Assembly (NCBI GenBank): GCA_016932955.1
Contig: JAFGBV010000139.1
Coordinates: 1 to 20,953, forward strand
Origin: Anaerolineales bacterium
GTDB taxonomy: Bacteria; Chloroflexota; Anaerolineae; Anaerolineales; UBA4823
Direction of reading: 5' to 3'
Length of the DNA stretch: 20,953 nucleotides
Positions 15,401 to 20,953 of this stretch are shown here, in pieces. The notes beneath the pieces are model-generated. The model was not told the DNA's origin. It saw only the letters and a list, made by a program, of their open reading frames with translations, and made no database searches. A program made the position numbers and the translations under genes. Position 1 is the first letter of the stretch, and every line of letters starts with the position of its first letter.

Positions 15401-16264
15401 GGTGAAGTCACAGGCTGTGTGTGATGTGACCTGTAATGTGTAGTGAGAGGCTCCGGAGATGGCTGACCAGCGGAAGGTAGGGGTGAAAGTGGGGGAGGCC
15501 TGGTCAGCGGGCTCCAGCAGGGCTGGGACCTGGCTGAATGCAGCGCTACCATATTCGAGTGAAAAGGAGTGCACAATGGAGGGGAAGCCAGGGTTGTTTG
15601 CCGCGGAGATAGGCAGGACACGCCAGTAATAGATGCCATTTGGGAGCCTGGATAGGGGTTGGTGGGAGGGCGACTGGGTGTCTAGTTCATAAACGGGGGT
15701 ATTGAAGCCATCCGGCGCGCAGGCGATTTGAAAACGGTAACGGGCTGCGCCGACGGAGGGCTGCCAGGTGAAGGCAGGTGTGTCGAAGAAGCTTAAGATC
15801 TCGCCATTGGCGGGGGATATCAAGACGGGGGCGTACTCTGCAGAAGCCCATTGTTTGTCGAAGCGCATGATGGCAGAATAGGGGCCGGGTGAGCCCGGGC
15901 TTTCGGCCCGCACACGCCAATACCATGAGCCATCATCAAGGATATCGGTTGGCATGTAGAAGGTGTGGGGGTTGAGGGCTGAGACGATCGGGGAAGTAAA
16001 GTCGGGATCGGAGGATATCTCGACCCTGTATTGGGCTGCGCCTTGTACGCCTGTCCAGGTGAGGAGGGGGATGCCCAGTGGAGGGTATTCAGCGGGAGTT
16101 GTCAGTGACTGATCTTTGGGGCTCAGCGGAATTGGCGCAGCCTGAGCCAGGGAAGGTGAAGTGATATCAGTCCAAGGGGAAAAGGCGATGAGCAGGGAGA
16201 CTGCCAAGAAGAAAAATACTCGCGGGAGAGGTGGGAATTTCCAAGTGGGCAAGCCAGGCAGCAT
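12401..16264 (-). CDS. Large secreted protein with ten Fn3-like repeats and a central beta domain
   Basis: 1287 aa from ATG 16264; GGAGG lies 11 nt upstream. A frame extension to 16354 is rejected because the signal peptide follows the internal Met: basic start, hydrophobic VFFFLAVSLLIAF, likely cleavage after SLAQA. Ten repeats of about 90-120 aa follow, each with an early F/Y-x-W strand, a GA-x-x-Y-x-(I/L)-(E/Q) strand and a hallmark Y-x-W-R-V/I near the end (YYWRV in six, also WYWRV, YCWRV, YYWRI, YTWRV, YHWRV). Six lie before and four after a non-repeat region of about 220 aa, which begins SEWRKLRFPGN and contains WYFGFTVTLDIDD and YLLLLDVDHIDGSG; this resembles a DOMON/CBM9-like sandwich, at low confidence. 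The protein ends in a Pro-rich YLPLVHK. Likely a cell-surface or secreted adhesive/structural protein. Monocistronic. Confidence 0.88.
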   Translation of the reverse strand: MLPGLPTWKFPPLPRVFFFLAVSLLIAFSPWTDITSPSLAQAAPIPLSPKDQSLTTPAEYPPLGIPLLTWTGVQGAAQYRVEISSDPDFTSPIVSALNPHTFYMPTDILDDGSWYWRVRAESPGSPGPYSAIMRFDKQWASAEYAPVLISPANGEILSFFDTPAFTWQPSVGAARYRFQIACAPDGFNTPVYELDTQSPSHQPLSRLPNGIYYWRVLPISAANNPGFPSIVHSFSLEYGSAAFSQVPALLEPADQASPTFTPTFRWSAISGASHYTLQVTSHTACDFTAGDTIQTPNTSYTPTTVLTPQGIYCWRVRAQSGDVIGKWSETRKFQMQWSLQPVLLTPTDLSGPTSQPLYSWTAIPGASYYRIEIALDAQFTQIIDQQDVADPFYVPNSYYRIQIPTVYYWRVTPFDSQGNPGPSSETLSWVSNYTSLAPLLIYPPYHHPIICDIGQSCLNPYQKRAVAYPIFLWHQLTNPWPIGGPAASAYRIEVATSPHFEDTTVWYTDTESTAATPTLLNDFAPLTGQDYYWRVCPLDSLTGDCLINPPNGSPAWSQTWLAQFDPSLALPIISANGPSLLTPLHAHESVDAMPLFTWLPYPDADHYTIQISRDSSFDPAAIAIESQTRIPVYAPPLSLAQRSLDRPDFGTYYWRVCAHSSGVESDWSEVRRFQVAAQSEWRKLRFPGNIRNRLLLACDPDDIASSNYELTSLYGAQSSTDWYFGFTVTLDIDDMSYLLLLDVDHIDGSGATALPPTRPYSVTTISAHQPEYAIFIDQISATINSHDTWIYTWQGDSWDFGARLDNLGGSLFSNTGYAEIQVPAGAIGMSEETGSISLALLSVDAGGAARDSVPSDPHAPGSGLISRFTAITERINLIYPPNTSASSLSVIPPFYWDYPSGKNIYDPDSQPPNPWAGVTLEVYRSPDHSNLAASLALNSNLPYYAMPSGTLVNDLEGNQTYYWRVRPHYASNGISYGAWSNSYAFQRTGWTAQNLQTSTSLTTPAFSWDLVEGAAHYELEVSTDPDFESNSIIQIATQNNRYTPTISLPDGRYYWRIRVVRYPYILNGWSAVADFTLQHPSPTNLSPDDPLGQQPFATMPTLCWQPLIAYAQDAPLLSAWKYLLQLSSDTDFNNILEEAVTSQHCYTPAKGFPDGLYTWRVAMVDGLGHTGEYSTPAVFIKRSPAPALLFPNGEMVGLPIFSWQVVDSAAMYRWEISLSPTFWPLIAWQETPNAQLSPPLNLQTDLYYHWRVAIMDSTGNYGHYQTAHLLLHNHSIPPPAYLPLVHK

Positions 16265-16322
16265 AATGGAAGATACCTCCGGTCTGCAGCAGATGGACCT
16301 TGTTACTCTCTGATGTACTTGA

Positions 16323-16351
16323 ATCTTACTCCAATTATTGCCTTTGGTGAA
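16323..16351 (-). promoter_or_regulatory. Possible promoter of the Fn3-repeat gene
   Basis: Minus strand TTCACC (16351-16346), 17-nt spacer, TAAGAT (16328-16323). Both boxes are imperfect but spacing is ideal, and the start point near 16316 leaves about 50 nt before ATG 16264. It also lies upstream of that ATG inside the rejected N-terminal extension, which supports the shorter gene model. Confidence 0.4.
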
Positions 16352-16447
16352 CACAAAACGAGGAATTTGGGGCCATTGAACGCAGCAAGGGCATGCGCGA
16401 TGACCTCAGACATAACGATACAAACTGGCTGTCATTCGGTCAGAAGA

Positions 16448-16456
16448 TGGTATACT
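16448..16456 (+). promoter_or_regulatory. Possible extended -10 promoter of the glycosyltransferase operon
   Basis: TGGTATACT (16448-16456) matches an extended -10 (TGnTATAAT) with one mismatch; no good -35 is visible. It would start transcription near 16463, ahead of the preferred TTG start at 16528. Confidence 0.35.
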
Positions 16457-16527
16457 CACCCTGGCTATGCCGCCAAACTGCTAAACGACTGGCGATGCAT
16501 TTATCTTTTCCTTGCCATGGAGCGGCT

Positions 16528-17778
16528 TTGGGTAATCAACGCGGTACCATCCAATTGAGCCTATTGATTGTGTTGTCCATCGCTGCCCTGGTGGGGCTGG
16601 GGTGGACAGGTTATCGCATGGCAGCGCAAGGCCTGGGGGGAAAGGAATTTATCATCCAATATACGGCGATACGCGGCCTGATCATGAATGGCGATGATCC
16701 CTATGGCGAAAAAGCCGCCCGTCGGGTATTGGAAGCAGTGGAAAGGGTGACCTGGGATACGACTGCTGCCCCGGCGCGTTATAATTCTCCCCTCTATTCG
16801 GGTTTGCTGGTGCTGCCTTTTGCCTTCTTTTCGAATGAACTGCTTGCACAGGGGGGGTGGCTTGCTGCTCAGGGCGCGGGGATGGCGGCGATCTTATTGC
16901 TGTTGCTGCATATCACCCGCTGGCGGCCAAAGTGGTGGATATTTACGCTGGTCAGTTTATTAAACCTTGCGAGTGTCCACAGCCTGGCTTCGCTTGCAAG
17001 TGGCGGTCTGTTCATCTGGGCTGCATTATTTTGTTTATTGGCGCTTCTAGCAATCCGCAATGGGCGATATGAGCTTGCCGGGATCAGCCTGGCACTATCG
17101 TTTATTGAACCTCAAGTAACATTAGTTTTTGTGATCCTGATGATTGTGCGGGCAATATCAGCCCGGAAATGGGCTGTGCCAATCTGGTTCTTGAGTGTTT
17201 TGCTGGTAGTGAGTATCATTGGCGTTTTCATCGTCCCTGAGTGGCCACTCGGGTATCTGCGCCGGTTATGGCGTTTTGGGGAGAATTTCCCTGGTACAAC
17301 ACCAGGAATGATGTTCAAAAGTTGGTGGCCTGCCATTGGAGCGGCATTGGGGTGGGCGCTGTCGGGTATCCTTATGCTCGCGATCCTTTTTGAGTGGTGG
17401 CTGGCATTGCGACGGGAATTTCGCTGGTTTCTTTGGGCTTGCAGCCTCGTTCTAGCGGTTAGTCCATGGCTGGGCATCCAAACTCGCCCTGAAACAATGG
17501 TCACTTTATGGGTGCCACTGATATTGCTGTTAGCTGTGTTGCAGGAGCGTTGGCCTCGGGCGGGAGGCTGGGTGGGAGTTGTTTCATTGGTTCTATTATG
17601 GGGATGGGAGGTAGCTTTGCTCTCTCAATCATTGAGTGACCCAAGATCAACGGCCGCGCAGAGTTTGATTTTCCCGCTACCCTTGTTGCTCCTGGTTGGC
17701 TTGTATTGGATTCGGTGGTGGGCAATTCGCCCCCCACGGCTGCTAGTGGAGGAGCTGCGGGCGATTGAGGAGCACTAA
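16528..17778 (+). CDS. Polytopic membrane glycosyltransferase-like protein (GT87/DUF2029 type)
   Basis: About 416 aa with roughly ten hydrophobic helices. The start is uncertain: the frame is open from ATG 16393, but an extended -10 box lies inside that extension and TTG 16528 has GGAG 5 nt upstream, placing the first helix (LSLLIVLSIAALVGLGWTGY) just after the N-terminus. After helix 1 comes an extracytoplasmic loop GKEFIIQYTAIRGLIMNGDDPYG with DPYG and later RYNSPLYSGLLVLPFAFF; the D-x-x-x-Y-x...NPPLY-like arrangement is typical of GT87 polyprenyl-phosphate mannosyltransferases. A late LAVSPWLGIQTRPETMVTLWVPLIL segment also matches GT87 style. It would transfer sugar from a polyprenyl-phosphate donor outside the membrane. 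First of three overlapping genes. The GT87 call rests on topology and short motifs, so moderate. Confidence 0.75.
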   Translation: MGNQRGTIQLSLLIVLSIAALVGLGWTGYRMAAQGLGGKEFIIQYTAIRGLIMNGDDPYGEKAARRVLEAVERVTWDTTAAPARYNSPLYSGLLVLPFAFFSNELLAQGGWLAAQGAGMAAILLLLLHITRWRPKWWIFTLVSLLNLASVHSLASLASGGLFIWAALFCLLALLAIRNGRYELAGISLALSFIEPQVTLVFVILMIVRAISARKWAVPIWFLSVLLVVSIIGVFIVPEWPLGYLRRLWRFGENFPGTTPGMMFKSWWPAIGAALGWALSGILMLAILFEWWLALRREFRWFLWACSLVLAVSPWLGIQTRPETMVTLWVPLILLLAVLQERWPRAGGWVGVVSLVLLWGWEVALLSQSLSDPRSTAAQSLIFPLPLLLLVGLYWIRWWAIRPPRLLVEELRAIEEH

Positions 17779-19309
17779 GCGTTTTTCGTTATCGATCCAA
17801 CACTTGTGGAGCCTGACGGCGCTGGTGGGTGTGTTCGTATTTACCAGCACACATCCCATCCGACCGGATGATTTCTGGTGGCACCTGGCGATCGGCAGGG
17901 AGATTGTGACATCGGGTGGTATTCCCACTCAGGATATTTATTCTTATACCATGCAGGGCACGCCGTATCCTTCTTACCAGATGTTCTGGCTGGCAGAAGT
18001 GGCTTTTTACCTGGTTTACCGGCTGGGCGGCCCGGCGTTAATCGTGTTCATGCAAAGCTTGGTGATCACGGGGGCTTATGGGTTACTGATCTGGGTGAGC
18101 TACAGGCGCTCAGGGAGTTGGCGCGTGGCTGCTTTTGGCGGGTTGTTTGCGGCCGCGCTGGGTATGTTTGATTGGAATGTGCGCCCGCAAGCTATCACGT
18201 TCTTGATAGGCGCCTTGTATTTATGGGCCATTGAGCGCTGGCAGAGATACCGCCAGTGGGGCTACCTGGCTGTTTTTCCAATCGGGATGATGGTTTGGGC
18301 AAACAGCCATGGTACCTTCCCGTTGGGATTACTGCTGATCGGTTTATGGCTGGTGCAAGAAACCTGGGATTGGCTGGCAGCAGGGATCTTCTTGCCTCGG
18401 CGCCGAATTGGAAAGCCCGGTGCAGGGCTGAGAGCTGCAATTATGGCACTTGTATTGGCGCTATTCGCTTGCCTGGTCAACCCGCGGGGGATTGGGATCA
18501 TTGATTATGTGCGCACACTGACGGGCAATTCTGCGGTGCAGTCCCTCGTTACGGAGTGGGCGCCTCCCTCTTTCAACTCACTTGGAGGGACTTTATTCTT
18601 TATAGCGCTGTTGCTGGGAGCGGCGATCCTAGTGCTTTCTCCCCGCAGGCCAAAGGCTGGCGATCTGCTTGCCTATCTGATCCTCGGCGGCTTGGCATTG
18701 AAAACCTCACGGGGGATCACCTGGTTTGGCTTGCTGCTTGCTCCGGTTCTGGCTGAGCATCTAGCGGTACTGCTAAGGCGCTGTGGCATCTCGGAGCAGG
18801 TTGAGGAAACTACCACTGGCTCGAAATCCCTCAACCGGTTGTTCGCAGGGCTGTTATTGCTGTTGGCGGTGGGCTCCTTGCCGTGGTTCAAAGCGGCTTT
18901 GCCATTACCGGAAGCTAAGGCGGGCATCATTTCTTCTGAGACACCTATCGAAGCCATGCAATTCCTGCTGGATGAGAAACTACCCGGGGCGGTTTTTCAT
19001 GCTTCCTCTTTTGGCTCTTACATGATCTGGGCTGCTTATCCGGAGTACCAAGTATTCATTGACCCGCGGATTGAGCTGTACCCGCTGGAACAATGGCAAA
19101 CCTATCTGGCGGTCAACAGTGTTCAGCCTGGATGGGAAGATGAGCTTGCACAGTACGATGTGCAGACATTATTCCTAAGTCCTTCTGAGCAAGTGATGTT
19201 GATTGCTGCAGCGAGCGCCTCACCTGCCTGGGAGATGGTTTATCAGGATTCGGCGGCCGTGATCTTCACCCATCGATCTTTTCCATTCGCAATCTGGGGT
19301 AGCCGATGA
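17765..19309 (+). CDS. Polytopic membrane protein, PMT-like glycosyltransferase family (GT-C fold)
   Basis: 514 aa from TTG 17765, overlapping the previous gene by 14 nt; GGAGGAG (17748-17754) is 10 nt upstream and no earlier in-frame ATG fits. After helix 1 the first loop reads PDDFWWHLAIGREIVTSGGIP and then QDIYSYTMQG, with W and E in FWLAEV: the D-x-x-W-H-L, G-x-x-I and D-x-Y-S pattern seen in GT-C enzymes that use polyprenyl-phosphate sugars. About ten helices follow, then a soluble C-terminal domain (about residues 395-514) with LPGAVFHASSFGSYMIWAAYP and VFIDPRIELYP and a closing WEMVYQDSAAVIF; the same layout recurs in uncharacterised membrane proteins of many bacteria. It is likely an envelope glycosyltransferase. 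The acceptor is unknown. Its end overlaps the next ATG (ATGA). Confidence 0.78.
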   Translation: MRSTKRFSLSIQHLWSLTALVGVFVFTSTHPIRPDDFWWHLAIGREIVTSGGIPTQDIYSYTMQGTPYPSYQMFWLAEVAFYLVYRLGGPALIVFMQSLVITGAYGLLIWVSYRRSGSWRVAAFGGLFAAALGMFDWNVRPQAITFLIGALYLWAIERWQRYRQWGYLAVFPIGMMVWANSHGTFPLGLLLIGLWLVQETWDWLAAGIFLPRRRIGKPGAGLRAAIMALVLALFACLVNPRGIGIIDYVRTLTGNSAVQSLVTEWAPPSFNSLGGTLFFIALLLGAAILVLSPRRPKAGDLLAYLILGGLALKTSRGITWFGLLLAPVLAEHLAVLLRRCGISEQVEETTTGSKSLNRLFAGLLLLLAVGSLPWFKAALPLPEAKAGIISSETPIEAMQFLLDEKLPGAVFHASSFGSYMIWAAYPEYQVFIDPRIELYPLEQWQTYLAVNSVQPGWEDELAQYDVQTLFLSPSEQVMLIAAASASPAWEMVYQDSAAVIFTHRSFPFAIWGSR

Positions 19310-20619
19310 CAACACCTGTTTCATCCCAATATACCCCGCTTGATTTAAGCGTGGTGATCCCAGCGCTGAATGAGGCGGAAAACCTGAGCCATTTGCTTCC
19401 GCAAGTGCGTGAGCGGTTGGATGCACTGGAGATCCAATACGAGATCATCGTGGTCGACGAGCTGGCAAACGATCAGACACGCCAGGTTATTGCAGAAAAC
19501 AAAGCTGTGCTTCTGACGCCTGACGGCCGAGGCTATGGCGGCGCACTGCGGGCGGGATTTACGCAGGCACGGGGAGAGTATATCATCAGCATGGATGCTG
19601 ACCTTTCGCATTCGCCGGATTTCTTATGCGAGCTATGGGGAGCGCGAACTACAGCAGAAGTTGTGATCGCATCTCGGTATGTAAAAGGCGGCCAGGCGCA
19701 TATGCCATTCAGCCGGTTAGTGCTGAGCCGGATCTTGAATCTCATATTTAGCTGGGGGCTTGGGCTGCGCACACGAGATATGTCCAGCGGATACCGGCTA
19801 TACAAAGCACACATTGTCAAATGCTGCCAATCCGTTAATTCGAACTTTGATGCGCTACAAGAATTGCTGGTCCACATCCTGATCGAAGGTTATAGGGTTA
19901 AGGAAGTGCCTTTCCATTACCGACCGCGCCAGCACGGCTCTTCGCATGCCCGCGTGCTCAAGTTTGGGATGGCATATCTGCGCACCTTTGGTCGACTCTG
20001 GCGATTGCGCAACTCAATCTCAAGCGCTGATTATGACTGGCGCGCCTATACCAGCCTAGTGTTGCCGCAGCGATACTGGCAGCGACAGCGGTATAAGCAT
20101 ATTACTGCGCTATTGTCACAGAAAGGCTCGTGCCTGGATATTGGCTGTGGATCAAGCCGTATTCTGGGGGCTTTGCCGGCTGGCAGCGTGGCGCTGGATA
20201 TCCTGGCGCGTAAACTACGATTTGCGCGTCACTATTTCACGACCGGGCGGCTGGTGCAAGGCTCTTTATTAGCGTTGCCGATACGGGCTGAATCATTCTC
20301 GTGTGTTGTGTGTTCTCAGGTGATTGAGCATATCCCCCGCGACAATGTATTCGATAATCTGGACCGTGTCTTGATGCCGGGCGGCACGTTGATCCTGGGC
20401 ACTCCCGATTATGCCCGTTGGCAATGGAAAGCGGTGGAATGGCTCTATGGTAAGCTGCTGCCACAAGCCTATGCTGACGAACACATCACGCATTACACAG
20501 ATGTCGATTTAATCGATGAGTTTGTAAAACGGCGCGGCTACCGCTTAGAGGCCAAGCGCTACATTTTACGCGGAGAACTGATCCTGGCATTGGTAAAGCC
20601 AAATATCCAGACTGATTAA
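19306..20619 (+). CDS. GT2 glycosyltransferase (polyprenol-phosphate sugar synthase type) fused to a class I methyltransferase
   Basis: 437 aa in two parts. Residues about 13-235 are a DPM1-like GT2 domain: LSVVIPALNEAENL, IIVVDELANDQT (the usual DDGSxDGT is altered to DELANDQT), GRGYGGALRAGFTQARGEYI, the metal-binding DAD at 97-99 in SMDADLSHSPDFL, and SGYRLYK at 161-167. Residues about 260-430 are an SAM-dependent methyltransferase: motif I LDIGCGSS (277-284), D298 after motif I, the CVVCSQVIEHIP segment (about 333-344) and LMPGGTLILGTPDY. The expected chemistry is transfer of a sugar to polyprenyl phosphate, with methylation of the same or a related product. It starts at ATG 19306 inside the stop of the previous gene, so all three genes are probably co-translated. 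There is no C-terminal membrane pair, so it is likely a peripheral cytoplasmic protein supplying the two GT-C enzymes. Confidence 0.88.
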   Translation: MTTPVSSQYTPLDLSVVIPALNEAENLSHLLPQVRERLDALEIQYEIIVVDELANDQTRQVIAENKAVLLTPDGRGYGGALRAGFTQARGEYIISMDADLSHSPDFLCELWGARTTAEVVIASRYVKGGQAHMPFSRLVLSRILNLIFSWGLGLRTRDMSSGYRLYKAHIVKCCQSVNSNFDALQELLVHILIEGYRVKEVPFHYRPRQHGSSHARVLKFGMAYLRTFGRLWRLRNSISSADYDWRAYTSLVLPQRYWQRQRYKHITALLSQKGSCLDIGCGSSRILGALPAGSVALDILARKLRFARHYFTTGRLVQGSLLALPIRAESFSCVVCSQVIEHIPRDNVFDNLDRVLMPGGTLILGTPDYARWQWKAVEWLYGKLLPQAYADEHITHYTDVDLIDEFVKRRGYRLEAKRYILRGELILALVKPNIQTD

Positions 20620-20622
20620 GCG

Positions 20623-20953
20623 CTAGCCAACTTTCAGTGGCAGTTCGGGTGGGGGATTTCTCGCCAGGGTGTTGTAGAGACTGATCAGCACCAGAGCGAA
20701 GGTGGGAACGCTGATCTGTAAGGCGATAGGCAGAAAAGTTGTTTGTGCATAAGTCAACGGCCCGCTGAGGAAGGTGACCAGCCACACCAGCGCAAAGAGT
20801 ACTTTCCATTGAAGCCGTTGGGGCTTGTGGTGTTTCCATAATTGCACTGCGGGGATCAGCAAAATCGCCCAATCGTAGATCATGGCGTGGGGGGTAATCC
20901 ATATTGTAAGACAGATCGCTGCCGCAAATAACAGAGGGCCATCGCCGCGCTTA
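20623..20953 (-). CDS. C-terminal part of a GT87-like membrane protein (N-terminus beyond window)
   Basis: The frame is open from the right edge to a TAG at 20623, giving at least 110 residues. An internal ATG at 20883 is unlikely to be the start because the upstream codons continue a membrane helix, LLFAAAICLTIWITPHAMIY. The segment TPHAMIYDWAILLIPAVQLW matches the late (A/T)PH-x-x-x-YD pattern in the last helices of GT87/DUF2029 mannosyltransferases. Two more hydrophobic segments follow (about 20745-20800 and 20665-20720) before a short tail ending PPPELPLKVG. It converges on the fusion gene with only 3 nt between the stops. The rest of the gene cannot be seen, so the family call is moderate. 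Confidence 0.7.
   Translation of the reverse strand, partial: KRGDGPLLFAAAICLTIWITPHAMIYDWAILLIPAVQLWKHHKPQRLQWKVLFALVWLVTFLSGPLTYAQTTFLPIALQISVPTFALVLISLYNTLARNPPPELPLKVG

Noticed and set aside
16265..16354. N-terminal extension of the Fn3-repeat gene to ATG 16354
   Set aside because: It would put 30 polar residues ahead of a clear signal peptide, and a plausible -35/-10 pair lies within it.
1..20953. CRISPR arrays, insertion sequences, tRNA or rRNA genes
   Set aside because: No direct repeats with regular spacers, no transposase motifs or terminal repeats and no recognisable tRNA or rRNA sequence were seen by eye; small RNAs without clear structure could still be missed.

Overview
The window looks like a chromosomal segment from a member of the Chloroflexota, most likely an Anaerolineae-type filament. 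This is inferred from gene content, not from a marker gene: a TPR protein with a Trp-motif acidic tail, a K+-independent membrane pyrophosphatase, a gliding-type ABC operon ending in GldG-like and DUF4340-like proteins, a secreted Fn3-repeat protein ending in YLPLVHK, and membrane GT87/PMT-like glycosyltransferases. No RNA gene, CRISPR array or insertion sequence was seen. Coding density is high and base composition is moderate and even, so nothing marks a recent transfer.

Layout. (1) 1-1922, minus: 3'-truncated TPR protein whose C-terminal half is an acidic, Pro-rich tail with about 13 spaced copies of a (P)-D/E-W-L motif. (2) 1923-2237: gap holding a strong 14-bp hairpin and the hppA terminator. 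(3) 2238-4616, minus: hppA, a proton-pumping pyrophosphatase. (4) 4617-4996: divergent promoter region with one sigma-70-type promoter per strand and a hairpin in each leader. (5) 4997-8983, plus: a four-gene operon of ABC ATPase, ABC-2 permease, GldG-like protein and DUF4340-like protein. (6) 9133-10356, plus: principal-type sigma factor with its own promoter and a near-perfect intrinsic terminator. (7) 10408-12287, plus: a two-gene unit of a QW-motif alpha/alpha-toroid protein and a Tat-exported DUF362 protein. (8) 12401-16264, minus: secreted protein of 1287 residues with ten Fn3-like repeats and a central domain. (9) 16528-20619, plus: three overlapping genes for two polytopic glycosyltransferase-like proteins and a GT2-methyltransferase fusion. 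(10) 20623 to the right edge, minus: C-terminal part of another GT87-like membrane protein.

How it fits together. The right-hand cluster plausibly transfers polyprenyl-linked sugars to envelope glycans or glycoproteins: the GT2 half would charge a lipid carrier and the membrane enzymes would use it outside. The Fn3 protein, divergent from this cluster, is a natural candidate for a cell-surface or sheath component. The ABC operon resembles the Bacteroidota gliding/secretion transporter GldA-GldF-GldG but carries no other motility gene. The toroid-DUF362 pair has no known job and is the least explained conserved-looking module here. The links between blocks are inferred from position only.
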